In this document: positions 14,001-14,243 of the stretch, one piece after another
Position numbering within the stretch: the first letter of the stretch is position 1
How the letters are laid out: the number at the start of each line of letters is the position of its first letter
Assembly (NCBI GenBank): GCA_964390805.1
Contig: CAYMKL010000162.1
Location: 1 to 14,243 of the forward strand
Origin: CAYMKL01 sp964390805
GTDB taxonomy: Bacteria > Chloroflexota > Anaerolineae > VGOG01
Direction: 5' to 3'
DNA length: 14,243 bases
The notes under the pieces: model-generated
Databases searched by the model: none
What the model saw: only the letters and a program-made list of their open reading frames with translations
What the model was told of the DNA's origin: nothing
Translations under genes and position numbers: made by a program

Positions 14001-14243
14001 TGTTTCCTGCCGAAGGCCTGGGCGAAATCTAGGCTGGTGCTCAGGCCACCGACGGAGATGAGGTCGCAGATACTGAGACCGGCGTGGCATCCCATGGAGA
14101 AGTTCACGGCTCCAGCCAGATCCACATTGGGTTGATCTATCTGGTCGCTTTGGAACAACCCGGCCCTTGTGTCGGGCGGTACCGCCCTCCAGTGGTCGAA
14201 GTGAGCGTTGATAGAGTTGAGATCGTGGCGCGTCCCCAGGAAT
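11048..14243 (-). CDS. C25 (gingipain-like) secreted cysteine peptidase, 5'-truncated, with PKD, CARDB and PPC domains
   Basis: The frame is open to the window edge; the TTG at 14158 is internal, since 28 coherent codons precede it (including LNSINAHFDHWRAVP). Residues are counted from that TTG. Peptidase marks are GCHAGL (Cys24 as likely nucleophile, with a histidine of AHFDH about 39 residues earlier), FVGNTGYGYGD (56-66), GQALVEAKQEY (93-103) and TLYGPPMYRV (123-132), the C25-type ending. Then come an Ig-like region (343-460), two PKD domains (465-540, WDFGDG; 542-636, IDWGDG), CARDB (637-756), another beta-sandwich (760-870), and a PPC domain (876-962). The C-terminus carries YLPLILK twice (1008-1014, 1025-1031). 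Signal peptide and propeptide are outside the window. The gene continues into a probable operon with the helicase-associated protein and galK. Confidence 0.8.
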   Translation of the reverse strand, partial: FLGTRHDLNSINAHFDHWRAVPPDTRAGLFQSDQIDQPNVDLAGAVNFSMGCHAGLSICDLISVGGLSTSLDFAQAFGRKQALFVGNTGYGYGDTVAPSLSEALMSSFAHHLGTEAVVAVGQALVEAKQEYALNNMGFYGPYDEKVLIEATLYGPPMYRVSVPAPLRLPIADGSALRQAQDSASLTTGFRNPIHNRQPVLSPVEVSEIENRESDGLIVRSYTITPELTAVNTPQGIYYTADGGVQAVLYRPLQPRVVLDVALPGDLGDGAMAHGALFLGGSYRDIPNFDPAITMPVTETTRYEPQWIYTGWRPQGLSRINHFQTPQGLLERLALILGQFRHTDVVENRVMGIERLYDQVIYDVYYSDSNDITPPTIGSVSATQQDSLIPRTVESVTGLPFDGAQDERQTSSVRFVVKTSDASGVERVIVVYTNGAGTWESLDLTYDPTADEWIGEATGLTGENVFMAQVVDGAGNVGVSRAKGLYFMTIGIDAGADQIANEGEEIPFSGSGPAGVTILWDFGDGLYATGTYTPTHWYRDDGLFEARLRVSDEEERIGLGALFVTINNVPPTVSVDEFTSWPIYPGEVVTFTASFTDPGVLDTHTVTIDWGDGTVEAGVINQRAVAGTASGSHAYADDGAFTVEVCVTDDEGGTGCDTFQITVQPFPDLFINDYDIWTDPVTIRDGDVAGIGANVHNGDNNTASDIEIRFYDGDPDDGGTIIGAGTYVLPFISPYGVATEWTGEVWDTTGLGGDHEIYVVIDPDNRVAEGDETNNVASRTITILPPAPDTIPPSGSVLINGGDDITSAPEVVLTLDAQDNPGGTGVQSMYIIEFEFNYVSRQWLPAQESGWVAAPRFTASTTSYPWTLLPGSGVKYIQAWFTDGALNISNLPGRAMINYIPGGESIGQGEWRLYRQEIGQGTEVTITLDVVSGDADLYAWDPGSTGAPDYYGINFGTAQDQVVFTAPETGVYQIQVFGFEASVYDLTIETTAGGEFLNISSLNVNTLGEGKTLPNAPLSVVEPPDHIGVPGVQYKLYLPLILKKVTLKPSYEVYLPLILKSISNS
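13028..13049. repeat. Short dispersed element inside the C25 peptidase gene
   Basis: GTCCTGAGCTCCGTCGAAGG plus GC matches the right-hand form of the element. It is read in-frame as LPFDGAQDE in a loop of the Ig-like region of the C25 peptidase. Confidence 0.7.
13604..13631. repeat. 7-bp-period array inside the C25 peptidase gene
   Basis: Heptads read GGATTCT, CGATTCT, CGATTTC, CGATACT. The array abuts the dispersed element at 13629 and encodes SEIENRESDG in the C25 peptidase, a stretch without conserved features. Confidence 0.5.
13629..13651. repeat. Short dispersed element inside the C25 peptidase gene
   Basis: ACTTCGACGGGGCTCAGTAC plus AGG is nearly identical to the copy in galK. It translates as PVLSPVE on the minus strand and adjoins the heptad array at 13604-13631. 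Confidence 0.75.
13695..13721. repeat. Short dispersed element inside the C25 peptidase gene
   Basis: GCGCTGTCCTGAGCTTGTCG followed by AAGGGCC is the inverse-orientation form also seen at 8011-8035. It translates as ALRQAQDSA on the minus strand, about 45 bases from the copy at 13629-13651. Confidence 0.75.
13726..13746. repeat. Short 7-bp-period array inside the C25 peptidase gene
   Basis: CATCGGC, AATCGGC and AATCTAA form three heptads next to the dispersed element at 13695-13721. They encode the LRLPIADG stretch on the minus strand. Confidence 0.35.

Noticed and set aside
14156..14158. TTG as the true start of the C25 peptidase
   Set aside because: The frame continues upstream to the window edge with 28 codons of plausible peptidase sequence, and no signal peptide follows the TTG.

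Overview
This 14.2-kb window looks like a GC-rich bacterial chromosome segment, most likely from the Chloroflexota (Anaerolineae-like). That placement is an inference. It rests on a tandem C-terminal YLPLILK motif on a secreted peptidase, large secreted cysteine peptidases with PKD, CARDB and jelly-roll modules, a motor-less XPB/Ssl2-type helicase-associated protein, and abundant short dispersed elements (core TTCGAC..GGCTCAG) and 7-bp-period arrays. No rRNA or taxonomic marker is present to confirm it.

Layout. Positions 1-233 hold no confident gene: a possible TTG-started 5' fragment runs off the left edge on the minus strand, followed by two heptad arrays. A tRNA-Val(GAC) with its own promoter lies at 234-307 (minus). 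Next, on the minus strand, is a 1406-aa secreted C10 (streptopain-type) cysteine peptidase carrying Fn3, jelly-roll/adhesin and beta-solenoid repeats and a C-terminal membrane anchor (432-4652). Its roughly 300-nt leader contains a near-consensus promoter, a GEMM-I (c-di-GMP-I) riboswitch aptamer and a terminator-like hairpin before the ribosome binding site. Expression of this surface protease is therefore probably controlled by cyclic di-GMP.

Divergently, on the plus strand, lie atl (alkyltransferase-like protein, apparently leaderless), selA (selenocysteine synthase) 12 nt downstream, a pair of inverted REP-like hairpins, and tsaD (tRNA t6A synthesis). Convergent to tsaD is a tightly packed minus-strand run: a 5'-truncated C25 (gingipain-like) peptidase with PKD, CARDB and PPC domains (11048 to beyond 14243), a 594-aa helicase-associated-domain protein, and galK.

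A notable background signal is genome-wide repeat activity. At least eight copies of a short element sit in-frame inside coding sequences, including the near-universal gene tsaD. They form the N-terminal extension and even the stop codon of galK, and they lie next to arrays with 7-bp period, one of which is embedded in the variable arm of the riboswitch. The two large secreted proteases also show module nesting, with AT-richer jelly-roll cassettes inserted inside other repeat or domain units. The best candidates for something new are the c-di-GMP-controlled C10 surface protease and the frame-tolerated dispersed element/heptad system. All family assignments are from motif reading only; no database search was possible.
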